This document shows, in pieces, positions 28,801-39,535 of a stretch of DNA of 64,000 bases. The stretch is from Tritrichomonas musculus. Taxonomy: Eukaryota; Parabasalia; Tritrichomonadida; Tritrichomonadidae. The notes under the pieces were generated by a model, which made no database searches, was not told where the DNA came from, and saw only the letters and a list, made by a program, of their open reading frames with translations. Where the stretch lies: positions 3,038,001 through 3,102,000 of the forward strand of contig JAPFFF010000009.1 of NCBI GenBank assembly GCA_039105265.1, in the 5' to 3' direction. The translations under genes and the position numbers were made by a program. Position 1 is the first letter of the stretch, and each line of letters opens with the position of its first letter.

Positions 28801-31800
28801 ATGGAGGACAAGAAAGCAATCTTTGAATCAGTTTTATCTCGAATGATAGAGTCATTTGCTCCTCAACTCTTTCTTGTCCTTGCCGATTTTGAGACTCAAA
28901 ACTCCACAATTCAATCGACATCTGATTCAGACCAACGTTTAGAACAGATTTTCAAAAGGTTTCCACGCAAATACCCTCAATATAAATCAATGCTTCTCAA
29001 CTTATCAAATTTAGCTGAATCAAACTCTGGACAGATTCTTCATTACGTTGTTCGTATTTTTAAGCACATATTAAAAGGGGCACGAGACACCCCTTTTTCA
29101 ATTCTACAAGGAATTTCAACAAGTTATGATCCTAATAATCGCCACCACATTCTTTTATTTTATTATTTTTCGTTATTCACCATGACTGATTTTATATGTC
29201 AAATAGTTGCAAATTATGGCCCTGGAGAAACAGCCATCCAAATATATAGAGCAGGATACACCATGGCAACATCAGAACCTTTGCTTCCTGGCGTAAGTGA
29301 TACCCTTATTCAGCAATGGGCAGTTATTTTTTCGATTGTTTCAGAGACACAATTTTCGAGTATTTCAGTTATTTTAACTTATTTTAATTCGCTTGAAGAT
29401 TATACTCTTCCAATGAGTTTGATTCAATATTTGCGCCTTGATTCTGACGACTCAGCCGGACCTCCTTTTATGGCAGCAATCGTAAGCATTGTTAAACAAC
29501 AACACAAAAAAAAGATGCTTAATGGAAAAATACTTGAAGCATTAGCCTCCTTAATTATCACATTACCTGGATCAGAAAAAATTCTTCAAAAACTTTATAA
29601 TTTGGCTTATTCTTTAAGACATGACAAAACTTTATCTAGTTCAGCTATTCTTTTACTCTGCGTAGTTTCTATTAGATATCCAAAAATATGGAATAAACAT
29701 ACGCATATTTTTCAGAAAAGGGTTTTGTCAGTTGTAGGGGTAAAATCGAAAGTTAAAAAAGCATTACATACTTTTAGACTCTTAATGTATGGACTAAATT
29801 TAGATCCAAAATGGTACTTTTGGCAATGGGGCCCTAACCCACGTGTTTCACCCTTGGTATACATTCAATGGAATGGCTCAATAAATATTCCCCAAACTGA
29901 TGCCAGATCATTTTCTGGAGTTTTTATGGCAAATTTCTTTGAAAAATCCGACTTTTCAGTTTGTCCAAAGGACTTCAGAGATGTTTTAGTTCATTTAGCA
30001 TCCCTAGATTTTCCAAATTTTCTAAGTTCGATAGTTCCAAAATTTTTAAGTTTACCTACAGAAGATCCTCGATTTATCACTTTCTTGATGGTTGTACCTC
30101 GTATCAATTCAAAAGATTTCATTACTTTTGCCTTTAAACCAGTTACGCAAGATCAGATAGATACATTTAATGCACAAATTAAACCAAAGATCATGAACGA
30201 ATTATCTATTTATGAAAAGAAGCAAAATAAAAAATATGGTATTTGCACCACTATTCTAAATGAATTTACATCTTCGTTAATTGAAGATTCTGATCAAAAA
30301 ATGAGCATCATTTTAAGTGAATGGAATTTAAATCAATTTGGTGCATTACTCAAAAATCATGTTCCGTCCAAGCAAAAAAACTCAAATTTCAATGTCGTTG
30401 GACGTTTACTTCCAGCTGTTCAATGCTTATTATCACCAACAGATATATCAGATATAACGATCATTAAATTAATGGTTCAATTATCATACCATCATCGTTC
30501 AGCTGTTTCTATCAATGCTTATGACATATGCAAGAACATTTTAGGAACAAACCAAAAATCACTTGAACAGTACATTGAAATTCTTCGTGATAACATGATG
30601 AAAGATTCTTGCCCTGAGGCCATTTTTACATGTATTTCACTCTTACACGATGCTCTTATGACATTTACAAGTGAAAATATCGAAGGAATTATTACCAATA
30701 AATTATTAACCAACATTGAGTGCATATGCTTGCTAATGCTATCCTCAATTTATCCAGATACTCGCCATAAATCTTATTTAGCGCTTATAAAGATAAATAA
30801 ACTACTTAAGAACAACGGATTGATCCATTATATTAGCCCATATATACATGAAATTGAGAAAAAAGTGAAAGTGAAATTACTTCTTAGTATAAATACGATA
30901 AAACCGGAACCAATTTCATTCCCCACCGACAAAATTGACTTTGAAACAGCGCAATTATCTCATTATTATGAAATCTGGATTTTCTTCTTAGCAGAAATCA
31001 TGGCAATCTTGATAGGTTCGAACTACACTCCAATTTTCAAAGAAATTGAGAAAATACGAAATCAAATATTAGATACGATATGCAACACAGATTCAAATGA
31101 AACCACCAGGACACCAAGCGACATTGGATTTCTAACTATTGTCATGTCTTCCATGTATTACATGCCTCGCCTTGATCAGACAGAATATGCAAATAATTTA
31201 TATGAACCATTTTCAGAAAAGGAAGATTCAAGAAAACTTTACAGAGATACAATTGTGAGACTTCTTAAGTCTGACAATGATATGCTTATAGAAATGGGAT
31301 TTACACTACTTCAACACACTCATATTACTTTATATCCACTTATTTTTGACATTTTAAATAATTTTCAATCATCATCACAAACGTCCACAAATGACATTCC
31401 TCTTCAACTAACAACAACAATCTCTCAATCAACGGCAACAATAGCGATAATGGTCAAAAATCCTGAATTAAGTAAGTCATTTTTCAAGCAATGTTTCCCT
31501 AAAATGACCCACTTTTTGAATAATCTCCAATTTCTTTTTGTTCAATTAAATTTAAACGGCCCAAGAATTATTCAATGGGACAATGAAAGTGAATTAAGAG
31601 TAACTAGAAATCAAGCTTTTGTTAAAAGTTATTGCAGCGTTATTTCTACTTGTTTTTCAAGATTACCAAAATCATTTCATGATGATGAATGGCTTTTATC
31701 TGCTCGTGAAAACGTCTTCAGACAGCTTCTAAACTGGTCAATGACAACTTCTCCTTTGCTCGACAGTGTTCGTATTTATGCATCAAACGCACTTCGTTCA

Positions 31801-34800
31801 ATTATTCGTGTTGGTTCATATTTCAATGATTCTCTTCTTTTTGATGAAAAAACAGTTTCATTCTTTGGGAGACTTGAAATAATAAACGGCCCAGTTCTTT
31901 CGAATCTTTTAAAGTTTCATCTTGATCTTCTTCTAAACACTTTCGTTACAGCAACTTATACACAACCTCGTACAATAGCTGATGCTTATATCGAAGCAAT
32001 CATTGAAAATATGACACCAGAACATGATAACTTTTTGGCTCAAATGGCAGGACCAATAATACTTCTCGCTTTAGTTTCTTCTGTTAGAGAAGATCCACGA
32101 GCATTAACATTAATTAACAAATTTATTGATGCCACAGATTCAACTTATAGTTTTGATAGCGAACATATTCGCGAAATGCTACAATTGCAAACGCCATTGA
32201 TCGAAATTCTTCCAAAAGCATTTACATCGATGACAGAATCAGTATTTAATTCTGTTTTCACTTTACTCCAGATGCCAAATTTACATATTGCAGCAAAAGA
32301 CATAATTGAATCAGTTCGACCATGGATGAGAGTCGTTCGACTTCTTCCAAAACAGAAAACAATAGCACAAAATGTTTCTTCTGCTTTTAATTTTTTTACT
32401 CCATATTTGTTTTTAGTTAATTTAATGGAAGCCACCGAAAAAATTGATGATGATCAGTTTAGATCAATAGCTTCACTTTGGAATGAATTACAAAAATCAC
32501 CAGATCATAGAGATCTCATTCCTCTTTTCATCAGCGATTGGGAAAAGAGCACCACAAAAATAAAATTGTTTGGAATTCTTCTTGGTGTTGATCCATTAAA
32601 TGTTTCTCAACGCCTGACCAATCGCTGCTCTTTTGCTTTTTATTTCCATGTTACACGATGCCTATCTTGCGAATTTTCTTCTGAAATGTGGTCTGCTTCT
32701 CTTCTTGCAGCTGTTTTTGATCGTAACTGGGATACCCTTTTACCTCTTGCATCTTCTATTATTCATTTTGCATTCCTCTTTAAAGATAGAGGAGCAGGAG
32801 CCCTTTACAATGTTTTTTGTAAACATCTGAATCTTGATTCATCGAACAATATAACGTCAGAAATTAATCATTTAAATGGAGTAAATAGTAATACTATCAA
32901 TGCATTTAACGTTTCGCAATCATCAGGATTAACTAATACAAATCAAGGAGCATCTTTACTATCTTTAAATTCATCACATGCCTTACCAAATGCTAATCAA
33001 CCTATTGTATTCAATACACTACCAAAGAGCCAAAGTGTTTCTGCACGACGAAATAGCGATAATGCAAATACAGCCAATGTTTCATTCAGTGAAAAATATT
33101 TTGGTATCAAAAATAATAATAACAATAATAACTTTATTCTAAATTTGAGCAACAATAATATTAATAATGCCAATTCTACTAATAATTCCAATACCAATAA
33201 TAATAATGCAAACTGCCCAACTTCCTATTCAGTTGGTAACTTTAACAGTAACTCACATCATGGACATAGCCACCATGCTTCTTCAACAGCAACCAAATCA
33301 TCTCATCATACTCACCAACGCCAACCACGAGGATCTTTGATTCCAGCACCAAAGAAAGTTCATCACCAGCATTCTCACTCAAATGCACATATTCTTTTTC
33401 CAACTCAACTTCAACCACAGCGTTTACAAGGAAATCAACAAATCACATTAAAGCAAACAAAAGAAACGAAGCAAAAGGAACCAAAAAATAAAGATCAAGA
33501 TGAGCAATCATCTCAACAAAGTAAAGAAGAAGAAAAAGAGCAACAACAAGAAAGAGAAATGGAAGCCAAACCACTTCTTATCGAACCATTAAGAAAAACT
33601 GTTGATGAATTTGTCTCCAAGTTGAAAGATGAACAAGTTTCAATTTGGGCCGAAGAAGCATTAAAATGGATCATTGGCTGTTCAGATCTTCTTTTGGCGA
33701 CCACTTCTTTAGCGATTTTTAACAGATTAAAACAAAATAAAGGCCCGAATGTGATCCAAGCAATCATTAGAACAGTTTATTACCATTTAACGATGAATGT
33801 TGCTTCTCAATCATCAGAGCCACGACTTTTAAATCAATTAGTTTCAGAATCATTCATTATGCTAACAAATTACATCGAAGGAAACGAACTTCTTCTTTAC
33901 AATTACGTTTTTTCATTTCTTGATTGCAGAGTCTTTGTTGAATCTTCTTTATTTGAAGCACGAGAACTTATTCGCAATTGTATGAATGTTGAACCAGTTG
34001 CTGCAAAAATTATAGCAAATAAGATATCAATTGCTAGACCACTCATACCAAGGTTAGAGACGTCCAAAGATGCTCAAACCGTTCTTAATCATATGATTAA
34101 AACAATGCCAGAAAGTCTCGAATTACAAGTAATAATTGCACCAATTAAAAGTGTTGATCCTTCTCTTTTCCCAGATGCGATGGATGTTACTGAAATGTTT
34201 ACAAAAGCTGATGATTCGATATTATGCAAAGCTCTTTCACATTACGCTTTCATGATGAAGACGTCATCAAGATCAGTCCTTAATTCTATTTTTGATATTT
34301 CTGCCGAAATTCTATGCAAAATTCAGCAAAATGAAAATAATCGAATGTCACTTTCGAAGATCTATCAAAATGCGCTTCATTATATAACACAGTGTCCAAA
34401 TGCTACAAAGTTTATTAGAGTACTTTGTAAAAGTGAACCCGCAGCAGCAACTCTGGGCGTCATTGACATGTATGAATGGGACAGGTCAGTTGAAGATGTT
34501 ATTCGAGGCATTAAAACTGTCCTTAAAAATGATGATTCACCAATTGTTACCATTACTGATTGTAAAAGTTACACAGCTGTTACCAGATTTCTTCAGCCAG
34601 ACGCAATGCCCAAAATTCTTCCTTTCGCTGCTCAGAGAGAAATGATTGAAGGAATGAAAAGAGTTTTGAAAGATCACAAATCGAATAAAGTCATTGCTTA
34701 TAGAAGATCTCCAACTCTCTATGCAACTTATGCTTATAATAACCAAAATCAAACAACAAGAACCACTTCAGAGTATTTCGATGAAGTTCTTGGAAATGAT

Positions 34801-34947
34801 ATGCAGGAAATTGAATTTAACCCATTAAATCACCCAGAAAAGTTGATAATGAAGCCTATCGATGGAAATATTGAAGGTGACGAACAATCTATTAATGCTG
34901 ATGATTTCGTTATAGGAATTAAAAGATCAACATCATTGAATTTCTAA
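28801..34947 (+). CDS. Furry-like cell-morphogenesis scaffold (Fry/Tao3/Mor2 family)
   Basis: A 2048-residue protein built almost wholly of HEAT/armadillo-like helices. The N-terminal third resembles the cell-morphogenesis N-domain of Furry: an arrangement around residues 175-345 with FSIVSETQFSSISVILTYFN, then a helix pair ending LLLCVVSIRYPKIWNKH and KKALHTFRLLMYGLNL, parallels the Furry segment in which the serially ordered helices precede LYRLLWVY. Furry proteins bind and activate NDR/LATS kinases with Mob and organise polarised growth and the cytoskeleton. Residues about 1366-1590 form a low-complexity insert rich in N, then H/S/Q, then K/E/Q, probably a disordered loop. The C-terminal half returns to helical repeats. 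No kinase partner is adjacent. Another HEAT giant cannot be excluded by eye. Confidence 0.6.
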   Translation: MEDKKAIFESVLSRMIESFAPQLFLVLADFETQNSTIQSTSDSDQRLEQIFKRFPRKYPQYKSMLLNLSNLAESNSGQILHYVVRIFKHILKGARDTPFSILQGISTSYDPNNRHHILLFYYFSLFTMTDFICQIVANYGPGETAIQIYRAGYTMATSEPLLPGVSDTLIQQWAVIFSIVSETQFSSISVILTYFNSLEDYTLPMSLIQYLRLDSDDSAGPPFMAAIVSIVKQQHKKKMLNGKILEALASLIITLPGSEKILQKLYNLAYSLRHDKTLSSSAILLLCVVSIRYPKIWNKHTHIFQKRVLSVVGVKSKVKKALHTFRLLMYGLNLDPKWYFWQWGPNPRVSPLVYIQWNGSINIPQTDARSFSGVFMANFFEKSDFSVCPKDFRDVLVHLASLDFPNFLSSIVPKFLSLPTEDPRFITFLMVVPRINSKDFITFAFKPVTQDQIDTFNAQIKPKIMNELSIYEKKQNKKYGICTTILNEFTSSLIEDSDQKMSIILSEWNLNQFGALLKNHVPSKQKNSNFNVVGRLLPAVQCLLSPTDISDITIIKLMVQLSYHHRSAVSINAYDICKNILGTNQKSLEQYIEILRDNMMKDSCPEAIFTCISLLHDALMTFTSENIEGIITNKLLTNIECICLLMLSSIYPDTRHKSYLALIKINKLLKNNGLIHYISPYIHEIEKKVKVKLLLSINTIKPEPISFPTDKIDFETAQLSHYYEIWIFFLAEIMAILIGSNYTPIFKEIEKIRNQILDTICNTDSNETTRTPSDIGFLTIVMSSMYYMPRLDQTEYANNLYEPFSEKEDSRKLYRDTIVRLLKSDNDMLIEMGFTLLQHTHITLYPLIFDILNNFQSSSQTSTNDIPLQLTTTISQSTATIAIMVKNPELSKSFFKQCFPKMTHFLNNLQFLFVQLNLNGPRIIQWDNESELRVTRNQAFVKSYCSVISTCFSRLPKSFHDDEWLLSARENVFRQLLNWSMTTSPLLDSVRIYASNALRSIIRVGSYFNDSLLFDEKTVSFFGRLEIINGPVLSNLLKFHLDLLLNTFVTATYTQPRTIADAYIEAIIENMTPEHDNFLAQMAGPIILLALVSSVREDPRALTLINKFIDATDSTYSFDSEHIREMLQLQTPLIEILPKAFTSMTESVFNSVFTLLQMPNLHIAAKDIIESVRPWMRVVRLLPKQKTIAQNVSSAFNFFTPYLFLVNLMEATEKIDDDQFRSIASLWNELQKSPDHRDLIPLFISDWEKSTTKIKLFGILLGVDPLNVSQRLTNRCSFAFYFHVTRCLSCEFSSEMWSASLLAAVFDRNWDTLLPLASSIIHFAFLFKDRGAGALYNVFCKHLNLDSSNNITSEINHLNGVNSNTINAFNVSQSSGLTNTNQGASLLSLNSSHALPNANQPIVFNTLPKSQSVSARRNSDNANTANVSFSEKYFGIKNNNNNNNFILNLSNNNINNANSTNNSNTNNNNANCPTSYSVGNFNSNSHHGHSHHASSTATKSSHHTHQRQPRGSLIPAPKKVHHQHSHSNAHILFPTQLQPQRLQGNQQITLKQTKETKQKEPKNKDQDEQSSQQSKEEEKEQQQEREMEAKPLLIEPLRKTVDEFVSKLKDEQVSIWAEEALKWIIGCSDLLLATTSLAIFNRLKQNKGPNVIQAIIRTVYYHLTMNVASQSSEPRLLNQLVSESFIMLTNYIEGNELLLYNYVFSFLDCRVFVESSLFEARELIRNCMNVEPVAAKIIANKISIARPLIPRLETSKDAQTVLNHMIKTMPESLELQVIIAPIKSVDPSLFPDAMDVTEMFTKADDSILCKALSHYAFMMKTSSRSVLNSIFDISAEILCKIQQNENNRMSLSKIYQNALHYITQCPNATKFIRVLCKSEPAAATLGVIDMYEWDRSVEDVIRGIKTVLKNDDSPIVTITDCKSYTAVTRFLQPDAMPKILPFAAQREMIEGMKRVLKDHKSNKVIAYRRSPTLYATYAYNNQNQTTRTTSEYFDEVLGNDMQEIEFNPLNHPEKLIMKPIDGNIEGDEQSINADDFVIGIKRSTSLNF

Positions 34948-35362
34948 TTATAGAAAAAAAAAAAAAAGAAAAAGAAGAAAAAAATTGCGTTTTACTAATG
35001 TATTATAATATTTGTTATTATAAAAAATAAATTTGAAAATTATAATATATATATAATTAATATTAAATATATTACTTTTTTTTTTTCTTTTGTATTGATT
35101 ATTCTTATAATTAATCAAATAATGCTTTTTAGAAAGATCATGCAGTCAACAGATTAATAAATATACAAAAAAGATTTTTACATATTTCAAGTTTTTGAAT
35201 TAAATGAAACGAATTAGTTTTTATTTAATAATTGAAATGAGAATGAAAAACTAAAATTAAGATAATTATATTAAAATATTAAGTAAAATTCAAAATATTT
35301 ATGTTTATATATAAGGCCATTTATGATCACAAATTTAATTCAAAAAGAAAAATAAAATAAAA
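34948..35362. other. AT-rich spacer
   Basis: Holds the 3' flank of the Furry-like gene and the promoter of the LRR gene. A and T runs lie near 34955-34985 and 35075-35090. No gene, RNA or clear inverted repeat is seen. Confidence 0.4.
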
Positions 35363-37603
35363 ATGATTGAAAATCATAGCAGCGATCTGCATTTATCATT
35401 TCATATCAATAATCAAAAAGTTAGAAATCAAAAGTATTTTGTTTATAAAGATAAAGAATATCCAATTGACTTTGATTTAGTGATAAAAAATTCGAATTAC
35501 TTTTACAAGAATCGAAAACAATATGAGAATGTTGAATACATAAATCTTATAAATGAAATTCCAACTGAAATCAAGATTCCAGAAGAATCGATCAAAGCAT
35601 TTATTTCAAGTTGTCAAAATGAAGCAAGCGAAGTCAGTTCATCATCCGTTTTTGCGCTTCAATATTTATCACAAAAGTACGAGTTTCCAGAAATAACAAA
35701 AGTCACAGAAGATTTCATCAAAGAGCATGAAGAAGAACTTGTTTTGGAAACACTTGAATTCAAAACGAAAAGTGAATATTCGAGCGACACATCAAAAGAA
35801 GAAGAAATCATTTCAAACAACATAAAGAAATATGCCAATAAAGAGGAACTTTTGTCACTTCCAATTTTTGTTATTGAACGAATCCTCCGAAAATATTTTG
35901 ACAATAAAACAAAAGAAGGAAAAGAAGTAAATGACGGAAATGACGAAATAATCAATTTTTTATTTAAAATTCTTGATAAACGAGGCCGAGAAGCATCAAT
36001 TCTATTCAACAACATCGATTTTGGGAAAGAAAAAGTCATTGTTCTTCATCGTTTGCTTAATGAATATTCGGACAATTTTGATTTCAATATGATCAATTCA
36101 ACACTTCTGAAAACAACGACACAATTGACGAGTGATCTATCAAGACAGCAAGAAGAATATTCTATCTTATTGAACGAAATGAAGAAAGAAAACGAAAATC
36201 AACGAGAAGAAATAAAACGAGTCAAAGAAGAATGCAATAACATCAATAAACAATCGGAAGCAAAAATGAAATTTCTTGAAGAAAAATATGAAAAAGAAAT
36301 GGAATCAGTGAAGAAAGAAAATGAAGAACGAATTAAAAACATTGAGAGCCAATTCGAACGAATTCTTCATGAATATCAAGAACGAATCAAGAACAGTGAC
36401 AATGAGAAATATTCAACAATCATTCTTGAAACGACAGGAAAAGAATCATTTGAGGAACTGGGTGAAGAAAGTCAAAAACACATTGTCAAAGAAATAATCA
36501 TAAATGACAAACGTGCAAGTGAAAACAATGAATTACACCAAAACATTTTATTTTATGATCGAATATTTGATTGTATTTCAGAAAATGAAATCAAAAGTAA
36601 AAATGAAGAAATGAGAACGAAATTCATTATTAATTCTATGAAAGAACATCTTGTCAGTTTCAATGTTCTTGAAAAATTGTATCTGAAAGGAAATCTTGAA
36701 AGAATAATTAATTACATTTATGATAAAAATTTTGGAATTACTCTTGAAATAAAGTATCCAACAAAGTCGTTTGATGACATCATGAACATCATTTTTTCAA
36801 TTCAAAATCAACATTTCAACGAAATTGAAAAAATCAATATAAAAACCAATGTGAAAATATATGGTGATAAAGAAGAAGAAGAAGATAATCACAACAATAG
36901 AATAATATGCGAAATTGAAAAAGAAATGAAAAGTATTGATACAAACGCATTTACATTATTTATTAAATCAGTTTTTAAGAGACTAACAATGAATGAGAAA
37001 AAGCAAGACAACTTTTATTTGAATTCTTGCAAGCATTTATCAAAAATAGTCATTCCAACTTCAATTACTAAAATTGGATGTTATGCATTTTGTTTGTGCT
37101 TATCATTGAGACAAGTAATGATTCCTTCTTCAGTAACTACTGTTGAAAGTCACGCATTCGACAGATGTTCATCATTGTTACAAATAGAAATTCCTTCATC
37201 AGTGACAGAAATTAAAGACTACGCGTTTTATGGATGTTCATCACTGCAAACAATAACAATACCATCTTCTGTTCAATCAATTGGATCTGATGCCTTTCAA
37301 AATTGCTCATCATTAATTCAAGTAACAATTCTTTCTTCTCTGAAATCAATTGAGAGTTATACTTTTAATAGATGCTCCTCGTTGACAACAATAACAATTC
37401 CTTCTTCTGTATCTGAAATTGGAGGCAATGCATTCAGCGAATGCTCATCATTGATGCAAGTCACAGTTCCTTCTTCGGTAAAATCAATCGGCAGCCAAGC
37501 ATTTTATCATTGTTCATCATTGACGCAAATCACAATTCCTAATTCAGAAACAAAAATTGGAAGCAATGCTTTTGATGGATGCCCGCTTTTAACAAATAGA
37601 TGA
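35363..37603 (+). CDS. BspA-like (LRR_5/TpLRR) protein with BTB-like N-terminus and coiled coil
   Basis: A protein of 746 residues. The N-terminal ~140 residues resemble the BTB-like module of the gene at 2229 (shared IKAFISSCQNEAS and ALQYLSQKYEFPEITK against SFISACQGKP and LLSQEFETPNVS). Residues about 245-345 form a long charged coiled coil (repeats of EEK, KKEN, ERIKN). From about residue 550 to the end come about eight 23-residue BspA-type repeats of the form IPSSVTxIGxxAFxxCSSLxx, starting with a degenerate one. Such repeats form a beta-sheet ribbon and are a hallmark of trichomonads and Entamoeba. Many family members are surface proteins, but this one shows no signal peptide or membrane anchor, so a cytoplasmic role is likelier. 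The stop is TGA. Confidence 0.88.
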   Translation: MIENHSSDLHLSFHINNQKVRNQKYFVYKDKEYPIDFDLVIKNSNYFYKNRKQYENVEYINLINEIPTEIKIPEESIKAFISSCQNEASEVSSSSVFALQYLSQKYEFPEITKVTEDFIKEHEEELVLETLEFKTKSEYSSDTSKEEEIISNNIKKYANKEELLSLPIFVIERILRKYFDNKTKEGKEVNDGNDEIINFLFKILDKRGREASILFNNIDFGKEKVIVLHRLLNEYSDNFDFNMINSTLLKTTTQLTSDLSRQQEEYSILLNEMKKENENQREEIKRVKEECNNINKQSEAKMKFLEEKYEKEMESVKKENEERIKNIESQFERILHEYQERIKNSDNEKYSTIILETTGKESFEELGEESQKHIVKEIIINDKRASENNELHQNILFYDRIFDCISENEIKSKNEEMRTKFIINSMKEHLVSFNVLEKLYLKGNLERIINYIYDKNFGITLEIKYPTKSFDDIMNIIFSIQNQHFNEIEKINIKTNVKIYGDKEEEEDNHNNRIICEIEKEMKSIDTNAFTLFIKSVFKRLTMNEKKQDNFYLNSCKHLSKIVIPTSITKIGCYAFCLCLSLRQVMIPSSVTTVESHAFDRCSSLLQIEIPSSVTEIKDYAFYGCSSLQTITIPSSVQSIGSDAFQNCSSLIQVTILSSLKSIESYTFNRCSSLTTITIPSSVSEIGGNAFSECSSLMQVTVPSSVKSIGSQAFYHCSSLTQITIPNSETKIGSNAFDGCPLLTNR

Positions 37604-38151
37604 TGATTGTAGGTCAACTGTTATATAAAATTGCATGAAACATAAATAGTATTGAAAAAGGTTGATCATTAATAAACATTTTAAAATGTCAAATTCATTT
37701 TTCCAAACAATTGCAAAGAAACTTTATCTGAATTTATGAGAGAAACAATTCCATAATTATTATCTATTGTGGAATATTTTAGTTTTTGAACAAATTTTAT
37801 TTCTTTTGGAGATAAACGCACTCCTTTTGTTGATAATTTTACAACGAAATATACTTCTTTGTTATTTCAAACTTCTGCATCAATATCATATTCAAAACTC
37901 GTGTTATTTAAAAAAAAAGTTTTGTTATTGTATTGAGCTGATCGATTTGTTTAATTGCTTTAAAGAATTGGACAATTTACATTAGAAAAAATCTTACTTC
38001 TTTTGATTCTTTCGTATAAAATTATTCTGATTTCTGATTATTCTCAGATTGATTATTGATTAGGCAGCGAAATGTCTAATCAACTGGTTGTAAAACTACA
38101 TTGTCCAATTCAGAAGCCTGATTCAATTATAAAAATGTAAATGATCCCTGT
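37604..38151. other. Spacer before the IleRS fragment
   Basis: AT-rich with no convincing gene. Short open runs exist on the plus strand (about 37767-37985), but their composition is that of random AT-rich DNA. Base composition shifts abruptly near 38150, where the synthetase homology begins. Confidence 0.4.
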
Positions 38152-39249
38152 TTAGCGGATTGACTTTCACGTAGTAGATATTGGGGCACCCCGATTCCAA
38201 TTTGGACAGATGAAGATTACAGTGAATTTGCTGCAATTGGCTCTGTTAAGGAACTCGAAGAATTGTCCGGTGCGAAAGACGTTAAAGATCTTCATATGCA
38301 TAATATCGATCACATCACAATCACTTCGAAAAAGTCAGGAAAAGTTCTTCATCGAATCTCTGAAGTTTTCGATTGCTGGTTCGAATCTGGAGGGATGCCA
38401 TTCGCCCTGAATCACCTTCCTTTCTCTGGAAAAAAGTGGCAGCAAGCCGACTTCATCGCAGAAGGCCTCGACCAAACGCGAGGGTGGTTCTATACGTTAA
38501 CAATCTTATCGGCTTTTCTCGGTCATCCTTCACCTTTTAAGAACGTCATTGTTAACGGTCTCATCTTAGCCAAAGACGGCAAAAAGATGTCAAAGCACTT
38601 GAAGAACTACCCAGATCCCGAGGAGCTGATGGAGAAGTCAGGCGCTGATGCACTTCGTCTTTATTTGATAAACTCGCCGGCAGCGCATGCGGAGCCATTC
38701 AAATTCAACGAGGATGGAGTCAAGCAAGTCGTGAAGGAAGTCATGATTCCTTGGCGGAATTCGTTTAAGTTCTTCGTTGAGCAAGTGATGCGGCACGGCA
38801 ACAGCTTCAGGAGGAACGAAAAGCTTGCTTTCTCATCGAAGAACAAACTGAATAAATGGATAACGTCACGACTGAACAGACTCATCCAATTCGTCCATAA
38901 TGAAATGAACGCCTATCGTCTTTACGCAGTTCTCCCTGAATTGATCAAGTTTATCGACGAGATGTCAAGATGGTTCATCAGGCTGGATAAAGATTTGATT
39001 AAAGCAGGCGGAGGTGAATCGCAGGAAGGCCTCGCTGCCCTCTTCGAAGTTCTCTTTAATTTCGCGCTCTTGATGAGCCCTTTCGCGCCTTTCTTCTCTG
39101 AGCACGCATACCAGCAGCTGAAGCCTTGTCTGAATGATTCCGAGCAAGTTGCCGAGTCAGTCCATTTCTTGATGATTCCAACTCCAAACGAAGCCGCAAT
39201 CGATCCTTCAATCGAGGAAAGCTTTGAAAATAAAATATCAAGTATTTGA
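38152..39249 (+). pseudogene. Broken fragment of cytosolic isoleucyl-tRNA synthetase
   Basis: The open part (38263-39249) and about 110 bp before it match the eukaryotic cytosolic IleRS from the end of the editing region onward: SRSRYWGTPIPIW, HRISEVFDCWFESGG, DFIAEGLDQTRGWFYT, NVIVNGLILAKDGKKMSKH (the KMSK loop), YPDPEELMEKSGADALRLYL and part of the anticodon-binding helical domain. Missing are the N-terminal HIGH half, the CP1 editing domain and the C-terminal third. An in-frame TGA stands where the family has Trp just before LSRSRYWGTP. The homology stops abruptly after IEESFENK. The segment is much richer in G+C than its flanks and uses C-ending codons like a highly expressed gene. It is best read as a broken duplicate of the functional host gene located elsewhere. 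Confidence 0.85.
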
Positions 39250-39275
39250 GAATATAGTATTTTCTAATTCTTTTA

Positions 39276-39380
39276 TTGAAATTATTAAAATTCCATCACA
39301 GTTATTAATAATAATTGGAGAAGGTGCTTTCTATTGATGTGAACAATCTATTAGAAATGAAGCTTCAAAGTGATTTAAAA
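39276..39380 (+). pseudogene. Remnant of a BspA-like leucine-rich repeat
   Basis: Translation gives IIKIPSQLLIIIGEGAFY, a stop, then CEQSIRNEA. This is the layout of one BspA repeat (IPSSVTxIGEGAFYxCxSLxx), seen intact several times in the gene at 35363. It lies 27 bp after the IleRS fragment and is decayed. Confidence 0.55.
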
Positions 39381-39489
39381 AAAAAGATTTTTTCAGTTCA
39401 TTGGTCATTGAGCTTCTAAGAAGTTTTCAAATTTTATTTATGATTGCTAAAAAGTATTTTTAATCATTACATTAATCAAGAACCTATAT

Positions 39490-39490
<1 letters not shown>

Positions 39491-39523
<33 letters not shown>
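39491..39523 (+). repeat. Run of 33 A
   Basis: Homopolymer run immediately before a MITE; length may vary between copies or reads. It could be a retroposition tail of an upstream sequence, but no target duplication was seen. Confidence 0.9.
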
Positions 39524-39525
<2 letters not shown>

Positions 39526-39535
39526 AAACAAGAAT

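Noticed and set aside
38152-38163. TGA read as Trp in the IleRS fragment (alternative genetic code)
   Set aside because: TGA ends the BspA-like gene and the IleRS fragment itself, and the fragment is truncated on both sides. A broken duplicate explains the stop.
38381-38400. GGTTCGAATC word as a tRNA T-loop
   Set aside because: It lies in the conserved CWFESGG coding motif of IleRS and no cloverleaf surrounds it. No tRNA was found elsewhere.
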